Assembly: GCA_033065855.1 (NCBI GenBank)
Contig: JAVXUO010002543.1
Location: forward strand, 434,001 to 498,000
Direction: 5' to 3'
Length of the DNA stretch: 64,000 bases
Origin: Escallonia rubra
Taxonomy: Eukaryota; Streptophyta; Magnoliopsida; Escalloniales; Escalloniaceae
Shown here: piece by piece, positions 15,401 through 26,959 of the stretch
Layout of the letters: every line of letters starts with the position of its first letter
Position numbering within the stretch: position 1 is the stretch's first letter
The notes under the pieces: generated by a model
What the model was told of the DNA's origin: nothing
Database searches by the model: none
What the model saw: the letters and a program-made list of their open reading frames with translations, nothing else
Made by a program: the position numbers and the translations under genes

Positions 15401-18400
15401 TATATGTTTATGTGATTGTCTGATTGTTGTTTTGCAGACTGGGAATCAAATCGTGGTGGTCACATTGATGCTGCCAGCACAGGTGGAAGTACACAAAGGT
15501 AATGCTTCTGACCATACTTCCAAAGACTTAGATTCTAATGGTAGTTTCATTTCTTTGTTTCAGTTTGAGTTTTATGGTTGATATTTTCTTTTAATTGTGG
15601 TCATTGTATTGTTTTTAGTGTAACCTGTTGAAAATCCCCAATATACGCGTCAGTCTGTTTCACTGTTAACTGTGTTAAAATGACCTTCTTGTAGACAACC
15701 TCAAGTGTCCCTTCCCTCCCACCTGTGTGATACCCCAGCTGCACCAATTAACTGTTGAGGGGGTGCCTTAGAATCTCAATGGATCTGCTAGGGCTACTAT
15801 AACTTTTATTTGCTGAAAAAATTTCTCCTGAAATATCCAGTTGATTTTTGTCCAACATCATCTATTATTACGCCTTTTATGAGTAGCATGGTATTGGTCA
15901 GAGATTTGGACTGATAATGACCTTTTATGTAATGCTACTGATTACTATATTATGACTTTCGCTGCAGTATTTCTTTGATTTGAGATTCTCTTTTGGCATT
16001 TGGCCTGGGTGGGGTGTGCTGCTTTCTTGGAGTGTAAGTGAGGCTTATTTTGGGGTTTCTGCTTTCATTTTCGGAGGTAGTGGGATAGGGTATGATTCTT
16101 CTTTCAGGTGAGTTGTGGTGTTGACTAGCTGGTATATATTTTTCCCTGGGGCCTGTGCTGCGGTCTGGGTGCCATTTTGTCTTGTCGTTTCTTGAGGCCT
16201 TCATTCATCGGTGTTAGCTGATTAGATCTTCTTTGGGTGATGTGAGCTGCTTAAAATGGGGAAGGTGTGTGCTTTCTTTCTGAATGTAGTGAGCCTTTGG
16301 CGCCGGCATAGGCTATTCTGGTGTTTCCCCCCTTTCTGCTCTGTTTTGCCACTTGCATAAGTCTGCTGCGTAGAGATTTTTTTCAGGTTCAAGTTTCTGG
16401 GTGTTTTTAGCATTGGGATTTACTCTCTTTTCAGTTTGGTATTTTCTTGTTCTACTTGTGATACTGATCTTGTCTGCATAGAAATTATTGTGGTCAATTT
16501 GACGTCTTGGACTTGCTGTTGTTTTGCTCAGAGAGAGTTCACTTCTTTTTCTGTTTATCTCTCAGTCTTCAGTTAGTTTCTGTTGGCTATGCCGCTGCTG
16601 CATTTTTTGCTGTCTGTCTATTTAAGGAAACGGGTGTCTGTAAACTTTTTATATGAGGCTTATAGCCCTTAAGGTTGATTCCCTCCCTCCCCTCGTACAA
16701 TCTAAAACGTAAATGCTAAATCTTAAGACTGTAATAGCACTGGTATATTCACGCACTATTTGGTGGAATGGTAATGTAAAAAGTAAGGGATTAATCTTGC
16801 AACATTGTGACTAACTAGGATGGTCTTGAAGGAAAGCGTGCAATTTTTGTTGAATGCCATTGCGTGCGCGCAATGGCATCGCACATTTTTCAATGTCGCT
16901 TTTATAGCTGCACTAATTCAAGTATTGGACAAAACATGTTCTTAGAAAAGCGCATTTGTACAGGGCTTCTCTTTAAATGGCTAAGTTTCGAGAGTACCAT
17001 ACATACTGAAAGTTGTAACTTCGGGATACCCTTACAGTGCTTTGGATAGCCACCTAATTTGGTTTGATTTTGTGGGTCGTTTTGCAATATTTGTTCAACA
17101 TTCATATGAACTATGTTTCTTTTGTTACCTATCCCAAAGGGGGAAAAAAAAAGCTGTGATGTTTCTTTTTTCATATATAACAAGTAAAGAATCCCAAAAA
17201 CAAAATATCGATAGTAGGTATTTAGCAGAACCTATGATAATTTTGCACAAAACCCCTCAAACATTATATTTGATACTCAATCTTATATTTTTAATGTGTA
17301 ATTGGTGTGTCCTTGTGTCCCTGTCCACATTCGGATCAGTGTTCTTGTATCCTTAATTTCCAAAAGTAGGTGAGTCTGACACTTCGGCACGTATCTGATT
17401 GCATGCCGACACCAAGTTCACGTAACATATGTATCAGCAAAGATAGTTGTCTTTCTAAAGCATAATGAACTTGGCAAAAAGGTGAATTTAATTACCAACT
17501 GGGTTAAGAGGAAAGAAATATTCTGTCCATACCCATCTGTAACATACAACTGTAAGAGGCCGAACATCACAAATAGAGGTATTGAACATATTTTTACCTA
17601 TATCAGAGAGATTGCTATGTGCGAATAATCATACCCAATCCTCTCCCTGCTTTGCCATGTATAGATATACGGCAAATATTCAGAACTTAAATTGCACGTA
17701 CACCAAGATGTTGCTTGGAAATTGGAACTATGAGATTGAGAGGGTAATACCTTTAATGATGGCCCTCGAGACTGCAGAAATAGCCAAGTGTTGTTCCTCA
17801 GGCTGCCCTGAGTAGAAAAAAAGAGAGGTCAGATGAAAGTGTTAGGGTAAAGAAGAAGAGTTAAGAGATCAATTTAGTGAGATAAAATTGGATAGTTTTT
17901 CCAATTTTTAATTCCTCCATATTGCGTGAGAACCCTAATTAACAGAAATAATTAAGGGAGGTAATTTAGGAATTAACTAACTCTAAGACATCACTTAAAG
18001 GTTTGAAAGGAGAAATTAGATATGTTTGAATTTCAAACTAACGTGTTGGTAATATCTAAAAAGAAAGTCTAAAGTTCCATAAATGACACGTAGGATAAGA
18101 AAATGACATAGGATTTTTTTTGGAAGGAAGCTCTCTCGTTCACACTCAAGAATTCCTAGATTTGCCTTGACCATGTAATCTTTATAGATAGGTATACACA
18201 GACAGAGACAATAGAGGAGGGTCAACATTTGTTCTCTTTGATCCATTTTGCATAGTAGTGCGTCTCTCTCTCTCTTTCTCACACACACACGCATGCGGCG
18301 CATGTAAGTAATGCAAGTAAATTCAGACATTTTATGATCCAGTGCATTAATATTTTCAGAGAAGGCTTGATGTCCTATAAGCAGTTCATTCAGGAGCTCG

Positions 18401-21400
18401 AAGATGATATTCTACCATCTGAAGCTGAGCGCAGGTACAAATACTGATCTCTTATGAGCAGTGATGTAAGGAGCTTGTTTACCTTTATTAAATGAATCTT
18501 TACTATGAAGTTCCTTTTTTTTTCATTCTTGAATAACCTTGGGTTTTCCCTTTAATGCACAGATATCAAGAATACAAGTCGGAGTATATCTCAACTCAGA
18601 AACGAGCTTATTTTGATGCTCATAAGAATGAAGAATGGTAGCGTTCATCCTTTTTCCTTTTCAATTGTTCTGCTTTGTCGTGTCTTTCTCATTGTCGTCT
18701 TGTGTATGTAGGTTGAAAGACAAATATCATCCAACAAACTTACTTGCTGTCATAGAAAGGTGTGCGCTGTTGTGAACTAAATGACAAGCTCATACCTAGA
18801 TTGTTCTATAATAACAAACCTTCAGTAAATATTTGGTGAATCTGTTTCTTAACGTCTTTCTAGGAGGAATGAGCTTGCTCGAAAGTTTGCAAAGGATTTT
18901 TTGCTTGATTTGCAGAGCGGAACATTGGATTTGTAAGAACTGCAGACATGCACTTTTAGTTTGGACAGCATTCTGTTCCCCTATTTCTAAGACAAATATA
19001 TTCTCTATCTATTTGGAGCAGAGGTCCTGGTGTCAATGCCGCATCTTCAATGAAATCAGTACAGACGAGCGATTTGACTTCTGATGATGAAGCGGACGTG
19101 GCTGGAAAGCGAAGACGACATGGAAGGGGTGCCGCGAAAGAAACTGATCTCTCAGCTGCTCCCAAAGCTCATCCAGTGAGCTCGGAGCCCAGACGAATTC
19201 AAATTGACATTGAACAAGCACAGGCACTTGTGCGGAAACTTGATTCAGAGAAAGGCATTGAGGATAACATGTTATGCAGGGCTGATAACGAAAGATCCAA
19301 CAAAGACAAGTCTCATGGGGGTTCCACGGGCCCGGTGATTATTGTTCGCGGCTTAACCTCGGTCAAAGGTCTGGAGGGTATCGAGCTTCTGGATACACTC
19401 ATTACTTATCTCTGGCGCATTCATGGGTTAGATTATTATGGGTTGATTGAAACAAGTGAAGCTAAAGGTCTCCGGCATGTGAGAGTGGATGGAAAGCATT
19501 CTGACGCAAGTATTAATGGGGCCGACTGGGAAAGGAAGCTTGAATCACGTTGGCAGGAAAGACTAAAGGGCCAAGATCCCTTGGAGGTAATGACTGCCAA
19601 GGAGAAGATAGATGCGACTGCTGTTGAAGCTTTGGATCCATATGTCAGGAAAATTAGGGATGAGAAGTATGGCTGGAAGTATGGTTGTGGAGCCAAGAGT
19701 TGCACAAAGCTATTCCATGCTGCTGAGTTTGTTCACAAGCATTTGAAGTTGAAACACCCAGAACTGGTAATGGAGCTGACTTCTAAAGTGCGGGAAGATA
19801 TATATTTCCAAAACTATATGAGGTGAGTTTTGTCTGATAACATCTTATCAGTGAATGTTTTTAGGAGCGCTGTTAATCAAACTCTATTGTCACAGTGATG
19901 AAGCGGCACCTGGTGGGACGCCTATTATGCAACCATCTTTACCGGTATGACCTTAAAACTAGTAATTGCTGTTATTATGATTATGTGGAGGAGGCGCGGT
20001 TTTAAAATGCCTATATATGTTGTATGCCACTTGAGTTTCCTTTTCCCCTAGAAAAAGACACTATTCATGGTATTCCCTCCTGGTCGCCTGATTTGCTCTG
20101 AAGCACCTGTGCATCTTATTTCATTTTCCAAGGAATTGTTTTGCTGCCCTTTGAGAATTTAGCAAAAGGTGGCCCGCCAGTCCTGTTAAACTTCTGATTA
20201 CTGAAATTCAATCTTTTATAAACTGGACGGGACTAGACGGTCAAACTTTTCAGCCTGGACCCAGCTGCTTTAACGATAAGAGTGACCCCCAACAATTAGA
20301 TCTCTGAAAACCGGGCAAGAGATTGAAAACCTGAAAAAATCTTGAGCAAACGGGTAAAAGCGGTGAAACGCACCGAATTTCTCACAATTGCCTGGTCAGC
20401 TTCTTCCAGCCTTGTTCGTGATTCTTGGCATGAGCCGTCCAAAATCTTTCGTTTAGAGATTAACCCCGGGTGAACGCAAATCAGGAAACAGCATAAAAGT
20501 TCCATCTCTGATGAAGGGATGCCATGTTGTTTCCATTGCATCCCTTCATCAGAGATGGAACTTTTATGCTGTTCCCCGTTTTGCATTCAGGCAGAGTTGA
20601 GAAAGGAAAGGAGTGAGGAACACAGGTAGGTGGACCTAATGTCTCAGTTTGATTCTTGACCCCTCATTACCTTATACTTTCCTTATAGTTTGTTTTTCGG
20701 TAATTCTCCTTTCCATGATCATGATAAATGTTATATACAATATGTGGGTTTGAATTTTCTTTGGAATTTTTAATATACATTTTCTTTTAGTTTCCAATAT
20801 TTGCTTGTATATTGTACTATTTAATACTCCCTCCGTCCCACAATTATTTTTGTTCAAATGGCTGTAACTTTCCATTTTTGCCCTTAATGTCTTTTTCGTA
20901 TTTTATTGTTGTGTTCTCTGCATCCCCATCACCTGCAACACTCTCTGTTCTCTCTCTCTCTTTCTTGTATTTAACTTTGCAGAATTTTCTGATATCCTCC
21001 ATCTGATCTTACCATCATTTTAAGACCCCATTACATCCTCTGTAAATTTATCTGCAAAAAGTTGACACAACTGTGGCAGAATTTCAGTAGCGACTAATCA
21101 GGGCTTGAACAATCTACTCTGACCAGAATGATGTTGCAGCTTACACAATGAAAAACCCATTCTCTGAACTCATTTATCTCAAATCATGAAGAAATAAGAA
21201 AAAAGAGGTCATTAAAAGTTCCTAAATCAGGACCAAGTATGCCTTAAAGCGAGTTGCTTGCATAGTCGATAGCCGATGAAGCCTAGTCGAATGATGGAGA
21301 AGGCCTAGTTGAACGCCTGCCCACGCCTAGTTGATCGCATTGACGCCTAATCAGTCGCCTTAGGGCTTTTAGGGATGTTTGACTACGCCTGCCTTTGCTC

Positions 21401-24400
21401 TGACACCGCTTTGACGCCTAATCAGTCGACGGGTGGTTTGACTCAGATCTGATGACGATGTTGCTGGCGATTGGGTTAGCTGGAATCATTTTTCTGCGCT
21501 TGATCCTTGTCTGGTTTTGTGGGTGGTAATGGTAAAGAGAGAGGTGGTGTCAGTGGGGGTGGTTATGGTGGTGGGCGGTGGTAAAATGCAAAGGGCTGGG
21601 ATGATTGTTAACAAGAACACAAAGAGAGGGTGGGGCAGTTACGGTGGATGGGTGAGAAATCAGAGGAGAAAAAGAGATGTGGGTCCCATAGCATTCCATG
21701 ATTAGAGTAATGGGAAATATGGAAGAGTTTACAAGTTTTATATCCCAAAATGGAAAGCTAGCAATGTCTTTGGGAAGGCCCAAAAAGGAGAAGTGATCAA
21801 TATTTTTGGGATGGAGGGAGTACGTTTTTGTGATATAATTAGGACATCACAGTTGAACCCACAGTTTGACCTTGGTTCAACCACTGACCTTTGTACCAGT
21901 CATTTATCTGGTTCGATGACTAGTCTGCTCTAGAAACATTGCTAAAATCACCAACCCAGAAAGTTGTATCTAAAAAAGTTGGCCTGCTATAGTTTTCCTC
22001 AAATATATTCAACTGCTGACAGAGTTGTCGTAACCTCCATAGATCTGTTAAGAACTGTTAAGTCTTGTATGATCATGTATGTTGTAATTAAAGGAATCTT
22101 AGGGAAATTCTACGCTGAGCTTGTTTATATTCTGAATTGAGGATGGAGGTTGGAAAAGTACCAGTTATTTCGGTACATAGTTGGCCTCTCTACGGTCTTT
22201 TTTTTGGTTGCCAGGTTTTACACTGGACTTGGTGTTGGTGCTCATGTGGTGCCCGAGTCTTTTTCCACTTAATTTGAATAGTTCATTTGTGGCTCACTGG
22301 CTCTTCATTTTCTCCATAAAGTGAGTGTCTGATGCTTCAGTAGCTCTACCATGTGCCCATCTGAGAGTCATGCCAGTTGTTTTAATACTCCCCTTGCCAC
22401 CCTCACTATATTCGAGTTTATTGATCATTGCCTCAGCGATGAATTTGTTTTAACGCTATTTTTCTGGTTTTTGACTTAAAAGTAGGCTAAAAGGCTATTT
22501 ATGCAGATTACAGCCTTACTGCTCCCAAATGCAGAATTTAGGGTCTGATGTTTTGTGATAAAGCGTTAAATTATTGTTGTTTATGATAATATAAGGTCTT
22601 TTTAAACTTATTCTGTTTATCTGATCATCTCAATCCTATTGTGCTTACTTCTAGTTCCTTAATCACCACTTCTGTGGAGGGATAACTGGGGAAGTGTTGA
22701 GGGGAAGAGAAGGTATGAATGTGTGGGGGAAATGGGGTTGGAAGGAAGAGGGGAAATGATATCTTCTCCCTTTAAAAGTGGATCAAAAGGAGATGGCTTC
22801 ATTCTCTAGATCAATGCTTCTCTCGACTTTGCGATCTCGTGTACTTAATTATGTAGGAGTGAATTACTGAAAACAAGAGGCACCTTACTTAACAATAAAT
22901 GTCACCGGCTTAAGACATTTACAGGTCCTAAACTACTCTCGCACGGAGTTCCAAAATAAAATCAAAATCGTAAAATATCATACTAATTCTAATATAAAAC
23001 TGCTAGTAATTAGTCACACAGCTAGCCTTATGATGTAGTCCCTCTACTTATCACGTGAAATGAAAGCAGTAAGGAAGTGAGCCAAATGCCCAGTAAGGTT
23101 GCTCAATAGGAAAACGATACAAAATATCTGAGAATACAGAATTGCGGATGTATAGAATTTTAACAGAACGGATACGAGGGAGAAACTCAAAATGCCAAAT
23201 ATAATTTTGTATAGAGATAGACACCAGTGGAGACATTCAGAAATAAGATCACGCACGCCATCACTGACTTGTGAGACAAGGTTAAGAATATAAGATCGTG
23301 ATCTCTAGCTCATCCCACTGAGCTAGCCCACGTTATAGTTCACGTGGATAACAGAAGCGTCACATACACTGTGACATGGCTCACAAAATCTCCTACACTT
23401 AGGTTAAATAAATTAGGCAAGACACAAACAAGTTGCCTAGACCATGTAGACTAATGGATCACGTACACACCTCACGGCCCACGGCTCACAAAAGGTCACT
23501 TATAAGCTATGCAAAGTCGTGTTGCAGAACTTTACTGATACTTGCTAAACAATTCAAATGGAGTATTCAAAAAAGTTTAGAAGGTTCTCAGAACTATACT
23601 TATATTGAAGAATAAAAAAACGCATTGAATGGAAGTTGAATCAACCAAATAAAAGTTTGTATGAGCGAATTATAACTAAATGAAGAAATAGTACCACATG
23701 GACACGAAAATGGGATTACACATCAGGTAGAATGCCCATGTACATAGCTTTTCCAAGTGTGTTATAGAATTTCTGAGTAAACTTGATTGAAATCAAAATG
23801 TATGGTAATGAGAGAATAGACAATGATGAACATGCATGATACAAAAGTGGAAAAGAAGTAAAAAATAATGTATGACAATGACATGCAAGCCACTTGAAAG
23901 GCTTTCATTTGGCATGCAAAACGAGGCCAACAATTCTGTGACCAGTTGGCACATCTGTGACCGACTTGACGCACCTGAGGTTAGCATACGGTGGGAATGT
24001 TTCAATTCTGCTAGCGTAATGATTTTTAAGTGACCAATATTTCTACAATAAGGCTGCTAGTTAACAATAGAGGCAACAGAGAACCTGTGAACATACAAAA
24101 GCCTTAGGCAGATTCCAAGAAGCAGCCGAAAGAGGACAATTATTTATCTTCCGAAACTCAGTCAACAAACAGCTAAAGGAATTTTTTAGGTGGCAGTGTA
24201 TCGATCGCCAAGATTATAGTTCACAGATGTCAGAAGATATAGATAAGATGTGAAGAAGTAAACTTTTACAACATAAGATTGATCGATCCTATGCTGATTC
24301 AGATTTCAAAAAGAGTAAACCCTTGCCTCTAATTGCAACAATTAAATCAAAAGCCTGGATCTCCCCAATCAAAATTATGTCAAAAGTTCTCAAACTAATG

Positions 24401-26438
24401 AGCAGAATCTCAAGAAGTCTCTTCCTAGAGATTGTTTGGAGACTCTTGAGAAGTTTGTTGTGCTCCTAGTGCAAACCAAAATGTTGTACGTAAAGTGTCA
24501 AAAGCCTAAAGATATGTTTATATTCCTAAAACTATTAGAATTGTAAAATCCCGTTACGTCCAAAATTCATTTTTAATGGGTCAAACTAACTCCAAATTTA
24601 GATTTGGTCATCTAATCCCAAAAGTATAATTCACTTTTTGAGAATGAATCTAAATTGTTTCATAGGCCTGAGCACAGAGGAAAAATAAAAATATGCACTT
24701 AATGACCGAAGTCAATTTTTTTTCTTTTCGAATTTAACGCATTTAAATATTCCGGGTCTAACACCTTATTCTTTCCACTTCTTCGTTTTTCTCTACCTTG
24801 CATGCCTCTTTTTGTTCTTTTTTGCTTCATTTTCAGTGCAGCATTTTGTAACTTATGCTTTGAGTTTATTCCCCTTAACATTTATCTAACATTATTTAAG
24901 ACCTTAAAATTTGAAGTTGCTTCTTAGATTCAAGTTATCTATTTTATATCAGCAGAGGACTGTGTTATTTATGTCTTTCTTTTTTCCATTATGATGTTTC
25001 GAGAATCATTGTTCTTGTTATAATTTTCACTGACATTGTCACGTCTCTGCAGAAGGAGAAGCTGGAAAAGCGTAGGCCTGGTTCAGATACCCGACTCAAA
25101 GATGATCGAGGGGGCCGTCGAGAACGTGAGAATCGATCCAACGGCAGTGAAAGATTTGAGAGGTCTGAGAATCCACATTCAATGGATTTCCAGGCCAACA
25201 ATGATGGTTCAGTTGGGGGCAACACTGATGAATCGATGTTTGATACTTTTGGTGGACAAGGGATGCATGTTACTTCTTTCCCTTCAGAGATGGCTCCTCC
25301 TCCTGTATTGATGCCAGTTCCTGGAGCTGGGTAAATTAATCTCTCTTATGATATATGTCTCTCTGTGTAAGTTCAGTTGTTTACATTGATCATTCTTCTC
25401 GATATGGTTATGGTTGCAGTCCATTGGGGCCTTTTGTCCCCGCTCCTCCTGAAGTTGCGATGCAGATGCTGCGAGACCAGGGTGGACCTTCCCCTTTTGA
25501 AGGCGGTGGTAGAAGTGGCCGAGCTGGGCCATCTCCAATAATTGCTTTACCTCCGTCATTTCGACAGGATCCTAGACGCCTAAGAAGGTATGTTTTCTTG
25601 CTCGTATAATCTTTTTGCATCAATGTGCTAAAATTACTAGAAGATATTTGAAATAATTCGTTGATTGACCAATAAATTCGGACAAGTGCTCTTGTAAGTG
25701 ATGATCATTTTCGATGCCATAATATTTAGGATTTACTGGGAGATTATTTAGTATGACTCAGTAATTCTCTGATTGGCCTGGTCGAGGAAGTACGATATGT
25801 AAAAAGCTTTTGTTGGATGTGTTGAAGCTTTATGCTGCCTCTGGTTATTTTTTTATGTTTTGATGCCATACTGTTGAACAGCTTCCTCTTTTGATGGGTG
25901 AGCGTTGAAGGTGATTTGTCTAGTTCCTCTTGCAGAGAGGAAACCTTGGATGAAATAATTGACAGGCTTGGCACGATTGAGCACTATATGCTAAAATCGA
26001 CTTGTGGACATGGATTCTGGATTGAAAGAAAAATTTGCATTTGTTTATCCTTAGACTATTCATATGTTCTTTTAGAGATATGAAGGGTTTTGTAAAGCTT
26101 CCATAAATAACACCGGTCACAAAAAGGAAAAATAAGGGAATGGAAAAGGAAATACAAAAGAAGAACCGTACAAAAGAAGAATAAGAAGTCGTTCTGATGT
26201 GTTTTCTGTGATTGCCTCGTACAACTGCCTGGTGGTTTTAAAGTTTCTCTTTAGGTGAAAGAAAGCTCATGTTGGTTGCATGTACTATAAGTTGGTCTAT
26301 ATTGTATACCGTGGTGTCTACTAAAAAAAAGTTAGAATGCGTTTGATGGTGTTAACTTGAATTAAACGTTTGTGCAGTTACCAAGATCTTGATGCACCGG
26401 ACGATGAAGTGACTGTAATAGACTACAGGAGTTTATAG
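6402..26438 (+). CDS. SE: SERRATE: zinc-finger cofactor of microRNA processing (ARS2 homologue)
   Basis: Twelve coding exons join in frame: 6402-6838, 9248-9372, 15438-15498, 18360-18434, 18563-18637, 18712-18759, 18864-18932, 19022-19822, 19896-19944, 25053-25330, 25420-25587, 26378-26438. All introns are GT-AG. The total is 2247 nt, or 748 residues plus stop (Arabidopsis SE is 720). In order: a proline run and an RD/RE/SPPP-rich disordered N-terminus; a conserved block starting SYKQFIQELEDDILPSEAE; the core with KRRRHGRGAAKE and RGLTSVKGLEGIELLDTL; the C2H2 finger with C519, C524, H537 and H542; a KH-rich helix; and a C-tail ending VTVIDYRSL. SERRATE works in the nucleus with DCL1 and HYL1 on primary microRNAs and with the cap-binding complex in splicing. 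The start codon is the first ATG after the telo-box leader and gives the family N-terminus MAEV. Introns 1, 2, 3 and 9 are long (2.4, 6.1, 2.9 and 5.1 kb) and hold transposons, but no exon is broken. Identity is near certain. Confidence 0.96.
6839..9247 (+). other. SERRATE intron 1
   Basis: This 2.4-kb GT-AG intron splits an arginine codon (AG|G). It contains a short direct duplication near 7417-7515 (two copies of a GCTGTAAGTTATAGGGTGAT unit about 60 bp apart). I see no other coding or RNA feature. Short frames on both strands are not family-like. Confidence 0.6.
9640..10540. repeat. Unclassified dispersed repeat in SERRATE intron 2
   Basis: Both edges are rich in ATACG/CGTATC motifs: GAGATACGTATCGCAAATCG near 9660 and GATACGGAAGCGATACAGGA near 10420. 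This suggests a small transposon with related ends. The middle (10020-10330) contains gene-like but unreadable sequence. I cannot define exact ends. Confidence 0.3.
10580..11340. repeat. Diverged repeat copy 1 (SERRATE intron 2)
   Basis: The order of motifs matches 14085-14760. Shared landmarks include AGCATAAA...CTCAAAATTCTATT, a TATAAGCT(A/G)AG block, a GTAACCTTTTAGA(C)CTAG(G)AA block, and TTTTCAATTGCTTTTAA-like followed by GATGTTCCT. The two copies are direct repeats about 3.5 kb apart and clearly old. They might be remnants of one retroelement family. Confidence 0.45.
11463..12575. mobile_element. Non-autonomous MULE with perfect 9-bp target duplication
   Basis: The element is 1113 bp. 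It starts GGGCTAATTACACCTATGTC and ends with the reverse complement of the same sequence. The inverted ends stay similar for about 75-80 bp, down to a CAAAGTTTCAAAATGTAACA block. The flanks are identical: TTGATTCTA at 11454-11462 and at 12576-12584. A 9-bp duplication with long inverted ends is the hallmark of Mutator-like elements. Inside are C-rich 33-bp tandem units (about 11760-11860) and a string of palindromes on the theme CCCTAATTTGCAAATTAGGG (12100-12360). No transposase is present, so it was moved in trans. It lies in SERRATE intron 2, away from the splice sites. Confidence 0.88.
11755..11870. repeat. C-rich short tandem repeat inside the MULE
   Basis: About three copies of a roughly 33-bp unit of the form CCTGCTCCCCTTCCCCGGCG plus GCACC follow one another. 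A proline-rich frame of 147 codons (11627-12070, +) crosses it, but this is a by-product of the repeat and not a supported gene. Confidence 0.6.
12585..14084. other. SERRATE intron 2, remaining sequence
   Basis: No exon is needed here for the SERRATE frame. A minus-strand frame at 13863-14183 and one at 13214-13558 have no family features that I recognise. The stretch may be old retroelement sequence linked to the two diverged repeats that flank it. Confidence 0.4.
14085..14760. repeat. Diverged repeat copy 2 (SERRATE intron 2)
   Basis: This is the partner of 10580-11340 in the same orientation, with the same order of landmark blocks, including CTTATAAGCTGAGTAGG and GTAACCTTTTTAGAACTAGG. It is too diverged for me to fix exact borders by eye. 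Confidence 0.45.
15499..18359 (+). other. SERRATE intron 3
   Basis: This 2.9-kb GT-AG intron contains a perfect 11-bp inverted repeat at 16854-16879 (ATGCCATTGCG, 4-base loop, CGCAATGGCAT) and a CT/AC microsatellite at about 18262-18295. No coding sequence is supported. Confidence 0.6.
19945..20470 (+). other. SERRATE intron 9, 5' part
   Basis: AT-rich sequence from the donor of exon 9 to the base of the hairpin. No feature was recognised. Confidence 0.5.
20471..20589 (+). other. Long near-perfect hairpin in SERRATE intron 9 (microRNA-precursor-like)
   Basis: Positions 20487-20522 pair perfectly with 20538-20573: 36 bp with no mismatch and a 15-base loop that itself can pair at 3 positions. 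The stem extends outward to 20471 and 20589 with 4 mismatches in the next 16 positions. The arm contains AGTTCCATCTCTGATGAAGG. The hairpin lies in the sense strand of the intron, so it is transcribed with the gene. It could be a young microRNA-like locus, an inverted duplication, or a small MITE. I found no target duplication at its edges. The sequence alone does not show that it is processed. Confidence 0.55.
20827..21820. mobile_element. Mariner/Stowaway-type non-autonomous element
   Basis: The left end reads CTCCCTCCGTCCCACAATTA and the reverse complement of the right end CTCCCTCCATCCCAAAAATA. TA dinucleotides flank it at 20825-20826 and 21821-21822. CTCCCTCCGTCCC ends with TA duplications are the signature of plant mariner-like elements. 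At 994 bp it is longer than a typical Stowaway MITE. It carries a set of short repeats on the theme GACGCCTAATCAGTCG and ACGCCTAGTTGA (about 21280-21430), but no transposase. Confidence 0.85.
21823..25052 (+). other. SERRATE intron 9, 3' part
   Basis: Long AT-rich intron sequence. I found no conserved frame, RNA gene or paired repeat. The intron ends at the CTCTGCAG acceptor before exon 10. Confidence 0.5.
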
Positions 26439-26935
26439 TTCCGCGGCGGTCGATGGGGAGATAAATGCAACTTATGTCAGACCAATAGTTCGTATCTAGA
26501 AGCAGAAGCCGTGCATGTATTGTACTTCAACAAGGCGTGAACTGACTGCCCATGTGCTAATCAGGATTGGCTTCTCTTTCTGCTGTTCGTAATGCTTCCA
26601 TTTGTGATCTTTCTGGCAACGCGGTAAAGCCCGTTAGGATGCATGCGTATGTTAGGACTTCCTTGCCTCCCACTTGATGCGGCGACTTGAGAAGAAATGC
26701 TGTGTGAATTGAGGTGGGAAATATTGTCAATTAGTCCTGTGAAGATTGAACTTGGGACCTTTACAGATGGTCTAGCTGTTTGTGAGCTTGCAGAATGATG
26801 TTGATTTCCTTGGCTGATTTTGGCAGTTCCGTATTGAAGGAGACAGCTTCACCCTTATTGTTGATTAGTGTTCTAGCATGGGGAGGACCCTGACTTGGTT
26901 TTTTATTGAAAGCAAGCAATTTCGATCAAGTAGAC
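26439..26935 (+). other. Probable SERRATE 3'UTR
   Basis: About 0.5 kb of moderate-GC, T-rich sequence follows the stop and precedes an AT microsatellite at 26944-26958. No canonical AATAAA is obvious, which is common in plants, so the end of the transcript is a guess. Confidence 0.4.
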
Positions 26936-26959
26936 AATTTGATTATATATATATATATT

